A stretch of 64,000 bases of DNA, taken from assembly GCF_035222375.1 (NCBI RefSeq), contig NC_085891.1, positions 1-64,000 on the forward strand. Reading direction: 5' to 3'. Position 1 is the stretch's first letter, and each line of letters starts with the position of its first letter. Position numbers and translations under genes: made by a program. The stretch comes from Podospora pseudocomata (Eukaryota > Ascomycota > Sordariomycetes > Sordariales > Podosporaceae). Positions 1-10,524 of this stretch are shown here, piece by piece. Under the pieces are notes generated by a model, which was not told the DNA's origin, searched no databases, and saw only the letters and a list, made by a program, of their open reading frames with translations.

Positions 1-399
1 GTGAACTGATTCCTCCATCATAACTGGCCGTTTGCCCTTCGTAGGTCCTCATTCTGTATGGTGTTTTCTTCATGACCCACGGCATCCTCGTCTTGTTCAC
101 GAACGAGGGGTTGACGATGTTGATCGAACTCCCCGAGTCGATCACTGCAACTGCTCGATACTCCTTTCCTTTGGAGTTTGTCCATCGAACTACTACTGTC
201 AGGCACTTTGGTTTCCTAACACTGTGGCTCCGGCAACTGTCTCGTAGTGCCACCATGGAGGTCTTTTTCTTGATCCGGCTCGCGGCCTCCTGATGCGAGT
301 TGTGATCCGTCGTCGTGGAATTAGTTTGTTCCACTGGGGCCTGGGGAGGCCCGTTGGCCGTTTCCCGTACGTGGGACTCTGGTAAAATCGGATGGTCCC
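1..399 (-). mobile_element. Inverted Gypsy fragment (protease region)
   Basis: Read on the minus strand, this stretch matches the protease-coding part of element A (about 3693-4095) with only scattered differences. The match runs to base 1, so the copy continues outside the window, and it stops sharply at base 399 where an LTR-like sequence begins. It is a fossil fragment of a second copy of the element A family, in opposite orientation. Confidence 0.85.
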
Positions 400-968
400 T
401 GTCACGAAGCTGAGGCTGAAATAGGTCAAGGCCAATATTATTCCGTAGCTAAAGTAATCGAAAGATGAGGAAAAGGAAAAGTAAGTGTGTGTGGCCCCTG
501 CTTGCTCTGCAAGATATCCTTACCCTGCCTTGCCTGCCCCACGTGGCCTGTGCTTCCCTTTGCTCCCCATTGGCCGCAGCCCCCTCATCCTCAGCCCTGA
601 CCCTGTATTCCTGTCCTAACCCTAACCCTGTAGCCGTATGCCGTTACAACCCCCTGGTGGAGAGAAGCTCGCCCCGAGCTTCAAATCGCAAAAATGGGTA
701 ATCGGTTGCTTGGTAGTGCCGAAAGCTCCATGCGCGCGGGGCGGAGCGGTCGCCAACCAGCTCAAATTTGGTGCCCGACATGGGAGTCGAACGACGGTGG
801 GGCCGTTTCGTCCCCTTCCCATCCATATGTTCGCTGCATCACTCCTGTCGTCACCCGCATAACTTCTGTCGCATCGAACATATCTCTGCGTCGCTCACTT
901 CTTCTTTCGTGTCGAGCGCCTCAAACCGGGCCCGGCATTCCCTGCCAAGTTGTCGTCGGGATGCTCTG
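400..968 (+). mobile_element. Old LTR plus primer-binding site (element C, 5' part)
   Basis: A probable LTR of about 365 bp runs from the TG at 400 to the CA near 764. After a 4-nt spacer, bases 769-793 are complementary to a tRNA 3' end: CCA, discriminator A, a 7-nt acceptor strand GTCGGGC and a T-arm. The acceptor strand best suits a fungal tRNA-Lys. This is the position and form of a minus-strand primer-binding site, so the leader of a third LTR element is inferred. The LTR holds two telomere-like CCCTAA units and a perfect 8-bp inverted repeat at 664-682. Element A begins at 969. No coding part is recognised here. Confidence 0.55.
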
Positions 969-1411
969 TGTTACGTCCCAAGCGTAATACCCCTATACAG
1001 GAACCACTGGGTGGTACCCGAGGTGCTGGGCACCTCAGCCAATCATTGGGCCAGGGATGGAAAGACCCACAAGCCCCCGTGCAACCAATCAGGAGTTGCT
1101 CAGTCTGATCAGTGGCCAAGACCACTGAGCACACTGAGCAAGGTACAAAGATACTTCAGAAATATATGTAGACAGCTTGACATAATAGGGGAGCGCCGGG
1201 CGCTCCCCGTATCGAGGAATCTGATTCCTCATGCAAGCAATTCAAGTTCATTTGTCTACAATCTACTTTCAGTAGCTCTTTGTTAGAACAACCTGTTGTT
1301 GACAGTGAACCCATGTCTGAGACGCTTGCCACAACCTTCGATTATCCTGTCATATTCACCTCTGGCGTACTGCCTTGCAGTCTGTATCCATTTCTGGTGC
1401 AGGTTGTAACA
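969..1411 (+). repeat. 5' LTR of element A
   Basis: This 443-bp direct repeat partners the LTR at 7940-8404. It begins TGTTACG and ends TTGTAACA. It contains a 20-bp stem hairpin (1096-1115 with 1122-1141) made of two 9-bp units per arm. The copies at 7940 and 14694 have three units per arm. Confidence 0.93.
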
Positions 1412-1469
1412 CGTTGCTTGCATGACCAAGATCGAACGTTGTGCTCAGACATAACGAACACCAATCGCC

Positions 1470-2656
1470 ATGGCTTCCGCTGCCCCCAATCCCTCCGTTG
1501 ACATGACCGTCTCACTGGAGACGATGACGTCTCTCTTGAGATGCCCCCGCCGTCGAAAAGACAACCCCTCCCGCTGGCAATGACAACGCCGCTTCCGACG
1601 AAGAAGATTATGACTTCAATGATGTCGCAAACAAACTCGACGCCCTCGCCAAGAAACTTCTCAGCATGGAGACGGCCATCAAGAGCAAAAATGATCTCCA
1701 GGATCTCAAGGATGAGCTCAAGCGCCTGCAAACCACCGTCCGAAGTACGACGCGCGACAATACCCCCAAGATAGCCGCCAAGGTCGGCAAGCCTCCCGTC
1801 TTCACCGGAAGTAAACAGGAGCTCCCGCCCTGGTTGTCACATGTCAGGACCAACCTACGTCTGTACGGCATCACCGACCCCGAGTCACAACTCCTATATG
1901 CCGCCAGTTTCCTTGGAGGAGACCCCAAGCAGTGGTTTGATGGGATCCTCAGGAACTACTTCGAGTACGCGGAGGATGAACGCGAACCCCTCACACAGAA
2001 ACTCTTCGGTATGGGATTGGTCAAGTTCGAGGAAGAAATCAAGAAGATGTACGGCGAACCCGATGAGGAAAAAGGCAGCCGAGGATCGTCTCGAACGACT
2101 TGTGCAGACTGCCTCAGCCTCGACTTACGCGACACTCTTTCGCCGAGACGCATTCAGGGTCAACTGGGCCGATGCCGCTCTGAAGAACAAATTTTACAGA
2201 GGCTTGAAGCCCAAGGTCAAGGACGAACTCATCAAGGAAGACCGACACGCACTTACCCTCGACGAATACATCAACAAAGCCATTGTCATCGACAACCGAC
2301 TCTATGAGCGATCCATGGAAGACAAAGGAGTCTATCGCAACCCTCAGGTTCCCAAGGCCAACATCAAAAAGAAGTACGAACACAAGAGCACTTCATGGGG
2401 AACACACTCAGGACCCATGGACATCGGAGCAGCACAGCACGGTAGAGGCCAACAACGAAAGTACGGCGACAAACCCAAGGATAAGTCCAAGGTCAAATGC
2501 TTCAATTGTGACAAGATGGGACACTTTGCACGAGAATGTCGTTCACCGAAGAAATTCAAACCGGTACCTGAAGCCAAATCAGTTCAGTTCGCGGACACCG
2601 ACCGCGTCGTCAGGATGATACATCGCGAAGACGACGACCCCTCCACCGGCCGATGA
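1470..2656 (+). mobile_element. Gag region of element A
   Basis: The region encodes a retrotransposon Gag-type protein. The capsid-like part shows typical fungal Gypsy signatures (KQWFDGI, NWADAALKNKFYRGL). A CCHC zinc knuckle of the form C-x2-C-x4-H-x4-C lies at about 2498-2540 inside a basic, lysine-rich stretch that would bind RNA. The first in-frame ATG of the leader lies near 1470. It is a fossil; the reading frame is not continuous. Confidence 0.8.
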
Positions 2657-2680
2657 TGGACGCCGCGATGGGAAACCCTC

Positions 2681-5600
2681 ATGTCGCACATGCCCACAGG
2701 AACGACTCAAGAACAACTCGCCGACATGATGGATCACGCCCCAACCCCGCTCAAAAGCCCAGTTTTGAGAGAACTTCCACGACCAACGATCAAAAACGAA
2801 AACTCATTAGCAAGAAGCGATTGTCCGTTGGATGGAGCCGAGTGGGTAAGAAGATGTGAGAGAACCGCAGAAACCGGAGTCTCCACCGACGACGACTATA
2901 CAGAGTCAGAACCAGAACCAGAGGATGAACCCATCACCCTTTGGGACATGAGCAACAATGCAGACTGGTGGGTGACAGCCAAGGACTGGAACGAGCGTTT
3001 CGAGAGACCAGGACGACCAGTGGTCTACGGGGAAGACACCCCACCGAGCACACCAAGGCAGAACCTCACCCAGACGACGTACCTCTTGCTATACCCCTGC
3101 CACGAACTACACGACTCAGTTGCATGGTTTGACTGCATTTACGACTACTGCAGAGTCCATTATCGATTCAAGGTTTACCACGAGGTATTCCCTTCCAGAC
3201 GAGATAACGACCCCATCTTGCAAGTACACAAGGCAGGATCGGAGGAGGATTGGAATTATACCACAACAACGGAAGGAAAATACACACTTGTTGTGGAAAA
3301 CATGGTCCCCACAGGATGTTGGGACAAGGATGCTTTGGATCTCGAGGACTGTGAACACGTTTGGTGCGCCCGTCACCGCCGCGCAAAGGCAAGAGACTGG
3401 CACCGACAGAAGAGCCAAGCAAGGGTCAGGAAGAAGGCCAACAAGAAAGTCACTCGGTCAAAGGGGTACCCAGGAAGAGACCTCCCATATGATGCCTATG
3501 GAGAATACGGAACATTGGAAGAACTCGCCAACGAGTATTTGGGACCCGATTTCCGCAGACGACTAGAACAACAGTACCTCGAGCGACACGAGATGTTCTA
3601 TTACACCACTAGAGAATCAGGACTGGAGTCAGACGCCGTGAAGTTGGCAAGCGACTACCACTTACGACAGAAAGCGTGGGAAAGACAATGTTCGGGACCA
3701 TCCGATTTTACCAGAGTCCCACGTACGGGAAACGGCCAACGGGCCTCCCCAGGCCCCAGTGGAACAAACTAATTCCACGACGACGGATCACAACTCGCAT
3801 CAGGAGGCCGCGAGCCGGATCCAAGAAAAGACCTCCATGGTGGCACTACGAGACAGTTGCCGGAGCCACAGTGTTAGGAAACCAAAGTGCCCTGACAGTA
3901 GTAGTTCGATGGACAAACTCCAAAGGAAAGGAGTATCGAGCAGTTGCAGTGATCGACTCAGGGAGTTCGATCAACATCGTCAACCCCTCGTTCGTGAACA
4001 AGACGAGGATGCCGTGGGTCATGAAGAAAACACCATACAGAATGAGGACCTACGAAGGGCAAACGGCCAGTTATGATGGAGGAATCAGTTCACGGAAACG
4101 ACACTTTTGATCACGGTGGACGACGACCCGCAGGAAGTGGACTTCGATATCCTGCCAACCGGACCCAAGTGTGACATGATCTTGGGACATCCGTGGTTGA
4201 AGAAGTACAACCCGGATATAGACTGGGAGAATGGCCATCTCAACTCCAGGCTTGACACCAGACGGGTGAACAGAGCTGAACTGGATAGAGCTCCCAGGTG
4301 CCCAGAGGGACAAGAGAGCCCCTGCGAGCATACGAGACATACGAGCCACGACGAGCCGATGTCAACTGACAGAGGAAGTACCAAGGAAGGACCCCCGCAC
4401 ACCAGAGAACCAGAAGGTTGGGTGATGTATGTCAGACCAGAGAAGCTAGAGGAAGACCCGAGTGACGACTCGAGGCACAAGCCTCCCAAGGAAAAGGAGG
4501 ACCTCAGCAACATTCCGAAAGAATACCACAGTTTTACAGTCTTCAGACACAAGATGAAGAACGAGCTCCCCAAGAGAACCTCTTTCGACCACGAGATCCG
4601 ATTGAAGGAAGGAGCAAAGTTACGATACCACAAAGCATATCACCTAGGTCCACGACAGGACAAAGCCTTACAAGAGTACATCAAGGAGAACCTACCAAAG
4701 GGGTTTATCAGAGAATCACAAAGCGAAGCAGCTTACCCCATTTTATTCGTGCCTAAGAAAGGAACGACAGATTTAAGGCTTGTGGTCGATTATCGACAAC
4801 TCAACGAGGAAACGATCAAGAATAGGTATCCGCTGCCGCTTATCAGGAGATGAAGGACCGACTGGCAGGCGCCCAATGGTTCAGTCGACTGGATCTTCCG
4901 ATGGCCTTTGGCCACATCCGGATTAAGGAAGGGGATGAATGGAAAACAGCTTTCAGGACTCGCTACGGACACTTTGAGTACCAAGTCATGCCATTTGGAC
5001 TCACTAACGCCCCTGCGACATTCCAAAGCATGATTGACCACACCCTGCGCCCATATCTGGATCGATTCGCCTTTGTATACCTAGACGACATCTTGATCTA
5101 TTCGAAGACCCTCAAAGAACACAGACAGCACGTACGACAGATCTTACAAACACTGCAGGATGCAGGACTCTCGGTGAACCCACGAAAAAGCGAATTCCAC
5201 GTGCAGAAGACAGTCTTTTGGGATTCGAAATTACACCAGGAGAGATCCGCATGGAACCAGCTAAGATCACGGCAGTCCGGGACTGGCCGACACCAACAAA
5301 CCAGAAGGAAGTTAGGATGTTCATTGGATTCATCAACTTCTACAGATCATTCATCAAAGGATTTGGGAAAATTGCAAAACCGTTGCACGAGTTGACCGGC
5401 GAAGGAACACCATTTAAGTGGAAACAACAACAACAAGACGCCTTCGACCAACTCAAGGACGCTATCAGCAGCGAACCCGTACTACGAATGCCAGACTTCA
5501 GCAGACCATTCTATGTCGAGACCGATGCGTCAGACTTTGCTATTGGAGCAGAGCTCTATCAATACTTTAACGACGGCCGACACCCGGTAGGATTTGTCTC

Positions 5601-7518
5601 AAAAAAGATTTCTGGACCAGCACTCAACTACCCAATCCACGACAAGGAACTCATGGCCATCATCGAGGCATTTGACGAATGGAGACCATATCTCAGTGGG
5701 ACTGAGGAACCAGTGGATGTATTCACAGACCACCGGAATTTGAAGTACTTCGTCACGAAGGAACTAAGTCCAAGACAAGTACGATGGGCAGAATTCCTTG
5801 CCCCCTTCAACTTCCGCATCCACTATGTCAAAGGAAAAGAGAACGCTAGAGCAGACGCGCTCAGCAGAAGACCAGACCACAAGGGTAACGAAAAGATCGA
5901 TGCAGCCCCCCTCTTTAAAGAAAAAGACGGAACACTGGAACACGCCATCCAGATCTGGGAAGACTGCACAAGAACCTATCACACGAAATGGGAAGATTAC
6001 GAATTTCAGGCCAAACGGCAAGATCTCGACGATGACGAGATACAGGAACTGGGTCTACGGGCCGGGCCCGACGACAACGACCCAGTATGGTACAACGACA
6101 AGGCCTACGTACCAGCAGACAAGAGACGAGCGTGTGTCACGAAACTCCACAGCGACAAACTCGGAGGACACCCAGGTATCAGAAAAACGCTCGAACGCGT
6201 ACAACAGCACTACGCATTTCCAGGAATGAAAAAGATTGTGGAGGAAATGGTAAGAGAATGTGAGACATGCATTAAGAGCAAATCAGCAAGACACAAGCCA
6301 TACGGGCTCCTCGAACCCCTCCCCACAGCAGAACGAGCATGGGGATCCATCTCCATGGATTTCATCACCAAGCTCCCCAACTCAACGGTACCAGATGGAA
6401 CCAACACAAAGTACGACGCCATCTGGGTAGTGGTTGACAGGCTCACCAAGTGGGCATACTTCATTCCTTTCAGAGAAACCACTACGGCAGAACAGCTCGC
6501 CTACCTATTCGAACGGAACATCGTGAGCCAACATGGACTGCCAGATGACATTACTTCAGACAGAGACAAGCTCTTCACCTCTAAGTTTTGGCAAGCCCTG
6601 ATGAAACGACTAGACGTCAAGTCAAAACTCTCGACAGCGTTCCACCCCCAGACAGATGGACAGACCGAACGACTCAACCAAGTCATTGAACAATACCTTC
6701 GGTGCTACATCAACCTCGAACAGGACAACTGGGTTGACCTGTTACCAACCGCTCAGTTAGCATACAACTCGAGCAACACAGAGACAACGAACGTCTCACC
6801 ATTCTTCGCCAACTACGGTTTCCAACCCGAACTACGACAAGGACCTGCAGCAGAGGTACCACGTGCAGCGATCCACGCAGGACGACTGCACGAGATGCAC
6901 AACATGTTGAAAGAAACACTCGAAGTTGTCAGGGAACGAATGCGCACCCACTACGACAAACATAGGGTCGAGGGACCTCCCCTCGAGGAGGGAGATAAAG
7001 TGTTTCTTCTCACACGTAATCTTCACACGAAACGACCAAGCAAGAAACTGGATTTCAAGAAGATCGGGCCATTCAAGATCAAGAAAAAGATTTCAACATC
7101 TAACTACGAGCTCTCACTCCCCGATTCCATGCGAGTACGAACCAAAGTATTCCACATTTCCCTTCTTGAACCAGCACCAAAGAAAGCAAAACTCGAGACG
7201 CGACTCGAGGTGGTCGACGACGAAGAAGAATTTGACGTCGAGGATATCCTGGATTCACGAATCAGCAACAACGAACTCCAATATCTCGTCAAATGGCTGG
7301 ATTACGGACCAGAGTCTAACTCGTGGGAACCTGTCGATTTCCTGGACTGTCCGGAGAAGCTCCAGCAGTTCCACCGACAGAAACCAGACCGACCTGGGAT
7401 AAAAGATTTGGATCCAACGACGACCAGTCGACACCCGAGAAATCAAGGTTACCAACGTCCCCAAAGGACAACGGGGAACGACCGTCCCCTACGACTGGGA
7501 ACCCCGATTCCTGGGTAA
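2681..7518 (+). mobile_element. Pol region of element A (PR, RT, RH, IN, chromodomain)
   Basis: The first part (about 2681-3670) is an acidic, charged region of unclear role. An aspartic protease with a DSGSS active site lies near 3955. Reverse transcriptase covers about 4730-5200, with FVPKK and the YLDDIL catalytic motif near 5080. RNase H follows at about 5510-5870 (ETDASDFAIG, TDHRNLKYF). Integrase covers about 6120-7100 with an HHCC zinc finger near 6165-6285 and DDE-core signatures (SMDF, TSDRD, DGQTERLNQ). A chromodomain lies at about 7225-7375. The order PR-RT-RH-IN defines Gypsy. It is a fossil with several breaks in total. Confidence 0.88.
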
Positions 7519-7876
7519 CGGTCGAGGAACCCGCTTGTTCCTCCGCCTCCGCCTCCTGCAACAGAGTGTATTCCCGAGAAAATGCCTCACCCGCCCTGTT
7601 TTCAAGAAAACGAGACTGCTCCTCTAACCTAGCAAGCTTTGCGGCGGCATCCCTTTGAGCGGCTGCAGCTGCTAGAAGTTCCGAAACCGCATCACCCTTC
7701 TCGCGATCAAGGCGCCGTTTCTCCTCAAGAAGACCACGAAGCACCGACGAGGGCTCACCATAAATATTGCAAGAATTCGCCCCCGCTTGCAGACAATTCT
7801 GACAAGACAAGCTACGGTCGGCAGCCTTACAGTTTGTAAGCCGCAGCCGCTTACAACGAGAGCAATCGACGGGCAT
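7316..7876 (-). CDS. Antisense ORF in element A: Zn2Cys6-like plus coiled coil
   Basis: An uninterrupted 186-codon frame runs antisense at the 3' end of element A. It overlaps the chromodomain end and faces away from the 3' LTR. From the ATG at 7876 the protein has six cysteines at residues 5, 8, 16, 25, 28 and 36. Their spacing, C-x2-C-x7-C-x8-C-x2-C-x7-C, with basic residues after the second cysteine, fits the fungal Zn(II)2Cys6 binuclear cluster. Residues about 45-105 are rich in Glu, Arg, Leu and Ala, as in a coiled coil, and the C-terminal third is acidic and Ser/Gly-rich. Such an architecture would suit a dimeric DNA-binding factor. Function and expression are inference. The LTR could supply an antisense promoter. 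A chance antisense frame remains possible in the overlap, but not easily for the cysteine block. Confidence 0.55.
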   Translation of the reverse strand: MPVDCSRCKRLRLTNCKAADRSLSCQNCLQAGANSCNIYGEPSSVLRGLLEEKRRLDREKGDAVSELLAAAAAQRDAAAKLARLEEQSRFLENRAGEAFSREYTLLQEAEAEEQAGSSTVTQESGFPVVGDGRSPLSFGDVGNLDFSGVDWSSLDPNLLSQVGLVSVGGTAGASPDSPGNRQVPTS

Positions 7877-7939
7877 GGCGAAACCAAAAGTATTGGTGTC
7901 AAGGGTTTTCGAGGCGAAGACGAGGGAGGAGGGGAAACG

Positions 7940-8404
7940 TGTTACGCCCCAAGCGTAATACCCCCGTACAGGAACCACTGGGTGATTCCCGAGGCGTTGG
8001 GACACCTCAGCCAATCATTGGGCCAGGGATGGAAAGACCCACAAGCCCCCGTGCAACCAATTAGGAGTTGCTCAGTCTGCTCAGTCTGCTCAGTGCGCCA
8101 AGACCACTGAGCACACTGAGCACACTGAGCAAGGTACAAAGATACTTCAGAAACATATGTAGATAGCTTCACATAAATAAGGGGGAGTGCCCGGCGCTCC
8201 CCATGTCGAGGAATCTGATTCCTCATGCAAGCAATCAAGTTCATTTGTCTACAATCTACTCTCAGTAGCTCTTTGTTTGAACAACCTGTTGTTGACAGTG
8301 AACCCGTGTCTGAGGCGCTTGTCACAACCTTCGATCATCCTGTCATGTTCACCTCTGGCGTACTGCCTTGCAGTCTGTATCCATTCCTGGTGCAGGTTGT
8401 AACA
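7940..8404 (+). repeat. 3' LTR of element A
   Basis: This 465-bp repeat is preceded by a purine-rich tract (about 7918-7939) that would prime plus-strand synthesis. Compared with the 5' LTR it has one more 9-bp unit in each arm of an internal hairpin (8068-8095 with 8104-8132), plus about 30 substitutions or small changes, many of them transitions. Confidence 0.93.
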
Positions 8405-8869
8405 CTGGACCACAGGAGAGTGGGCCCGTTCAAGGTCAAGAGGAAGATATCGGAGACAGCATTCGAATTGGAGCTACCCAGTACGATGCGTCTACGGTCA
8501 CACACTTTTCACATCTCACTTCTGGAGCCCGCACCACCGGCAAGTAAGGCCAATACACAGGAAGTGGCGGAGGACGAAGAAGAAGAGTATGATGTGGAAG
8601 AGATACTGGATTCACGGTTCAACAGAGGTCAATTGGAATATTTGGTCAGTTGGTGGGGATATCCGGCCACAGACAATTCGTGGGAACCAGAGGCAAATCT
8701 TAACTGCCTAGACAAGCAAAAAGAGTTCCACCGGCAGCACCCAGACCGGCCAAAACCCAAGCAAGCAAAAGATAAGCACCCAAGTCCACGGACTGTGTCC
8801 ATGAACTTGGACACAGAACCTCGACGGGAATCGAACCCATACTTTCGACACAGTGGCCGGCGTGCTACA
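8405..8869 (+). mobile_element. Integrase tail and chromodomain of another chromovirus
   Basis: The translation resembles the end of the element A integrase but is a distinct sequence (for example VGPFKVKRKISETAFELELP against IGPFKIKKKI in A). It continues into a chromodomain (EYDVEEILDSRF, YLVSWWGY, NSWEPEANL) and a proline- and lysine-rich tail. The 3' LTR of A abuts it on the left and element B on the right. It may be the 3' end of element C, with the rest of that element lost. A tRNA-like T-arm on the minus strand falls inside the coding tail and was not accepted. Confidence 0.75.
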
Positions 8870-9107
8870 TGTAACAGGCTGAGCCTGGCATGGACCTCGG
8901 CAACCCTCGGCCCTGGTGAAGCTATTCCCAGAACGCACAGACCACTACTCCAGAACCTTCTATCACCGCGCACTGGCCAACACCCTCAGCCATACCAGAG
9001 GCTCATGTCGACAAACCTTCTATTCCCCTTTTCCTTTTCTTCTTCAAGTTCGGTGTACTCGTAGAGTCGTCACCAGATAGTTGTAATACACTCCTGGAAC
9101 CGTTACA
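8870..9107 (+). repeat. 5' LTR of element B
   Basis: A 238-bp LTR that reads identically to 14246-14483. A pyrimidine-rich block (CCCCTTTTCCTTTTCTTCTTC) lies in its second half. Confidence 0.93.
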
Positions 9108-9239
9108 TTACACCGAACTTTCACCTCGCGGAAAACAGTTGGAAGAGCCTCAGCGCAGACCCAACTAGCGGAATTCGGCGCATTGAGTACGTGCGTGAAT
9201 TCAACAGTAGTGACCTCGGCACGAGGGCCAGGGACAATG

Positions 9240-10456
9240 ACGCAGGAGGACACCATGGCGGCGCAAGCCGAGACCTCCATGCTGATGCAGACGATGCGTC
9301 AGTTAGCGGAACAGATTGCTGCTCTTCGACAGGAAGGGCAGCAGGCGAACGAAGCAAACCAAGCGCAAATCCGAACCCTTCAGGATACCATCGCATCTAT
9401 GCAGGAGAACGATCTACTTCGGGTGTCTCGACCCTCACACCAGCGACGAGCGTAGGCACTGCACCGGTGGTACATTCGCCAACGATACCAGATGCGAACG
9501 AATATTCGAAGAGAAAGAAGCCGACACTTCCTGACCCTCCCCGCTTTAACGGACTTAGGAAGAGGTTCCGCACATGGGAATTGGAGATGAGGAGTAAGCT
9601 CCGAGTCGATGGTTCGGCGATCGGCTCCCCGACCGATCAGTTCGCATATATATACGCCCGCTTAGAGGAAACACTCAAGCCATGGCCGCCGCTTTCTTTA
9701 AAAGAGGTGGCCCAGATGGAACTTCGAACCCTGAGCACTTTCTCGTTTACCTCGCGACCTGTTACGGCGATCCTAACATCGAACAACGAGCTCTCGGCAG
9801 GTTGGAATCAATGGCTCAAGGGGAAAAGGAGAGTTTCGCTTCCTTTCTTCCAAAGTTCAAAAAGAGCTAGCAGACAGCGGAGGTGCCGAATGGAGCGACG
9901 TCGTGAAGATCAACTACCTCAAACGGACCATTAACAGGGAGATGAGGACCGCCCTGGCGAGCCAGTTGAACTTACCTAAGGATTATCCCGAGTTCGTCAA
10001 CAACCTACATCACTTGGGCGCTAATCTCGACGAGCTGCGCTTTTATACGCGGAAACCGAAAACCAGGTCACGCTCTTCAACCCCTGATTCTAAAGCACCA
10101 GAACCGAAGCACCGACCAGTCACCACCACTGCAACGGTAGACGAGATGGATTGGGAGCCTACGAAGATTAGCCAGGCTGTCCACAGAGCTAACAAGGAGC
10201 TGGAGGGAAAGCGCGCAAAATGGGTTAATCAGAGCGAGATCGACCGCCGGAGAAGCGAAGGGCGCTGCTTAAGATGCGGGAGAACAGGGTGCAAAATAAG
10301 CAAGTGTCCTCTTTGCCTGCAAGACGTCCGCGCCAGGACAACGAGACCGGGATTAAAAAGACTAGACCGGTATTGCGAGCGGAGGTGGAAGAAGAGAATG
10401 AGGGAACGGAGGGGTCGACGTCCGATCGAACTGATGACGAGTCGTTAAAAGACTAG
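9240..10456 (+). mobile_element. Gag region of element B
   Basis: The translation begins with a Gln/Glu/Ala-rich N-terminus with heptad-like spacing. A capsid-like region follows (PRFNGLRKRFRTWELEM; DPNIEQRALGRLESMAQGE). Near 10265-10310 there is a cysteine knuckle of variant spacing (CLRCGRTGCKISKCPLC). The frame is interrupted. Gag role is inferred from position and knuckle. Confidence 0.75.
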
Positions 10457-10524
10457 CCCCTGATAGAAGTCGTCGTCAGGGGCACTCGGAGGCTAAGAAA
10501 GATTGGAGCATTGCGAAAAAGAAG

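Larger units (their letters stand above)
969..8404 (+). mobile_element. Gypsy chromovirus, element A, full length
   Basis: The element is bounded by direct LTRs of 443 and 465 bp that share TGTTAC and GTAACA ends. The order of parts is 5' LTR, Gag with a CCHC knuckle, aspartic protease, reverse transcriptase, RNase H, integrase, chromodomain, a purine-rich tract before 7940, and 3' LTR. That order and the chromodomain place it in the chromovirus branch of Metaviridae. The LTRs differ at about 30 sites outside the repeat-number change, which suggests moderate age. The coding region is spread over several frames with about five breaks, so the element looks dead. The flanking pentamers CTCTG and CTGGA do not match, so it is not a simple insertion at this site. 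Confidence 0.93.

Noticed and set aside
615-632. Telomere-like CCTAACCCTAACCC
   Set aside because: Only two repeats, inside an LTR-like sequence; too short for a telomere or clear interstitial array.
8808-8869. tRNA-like T-arm on the minus strand next to element B
   Set aside because: It lies in the coding tail of a chromodomain frame and no anticodon stem can be paired, so it is not a tRNA gene.
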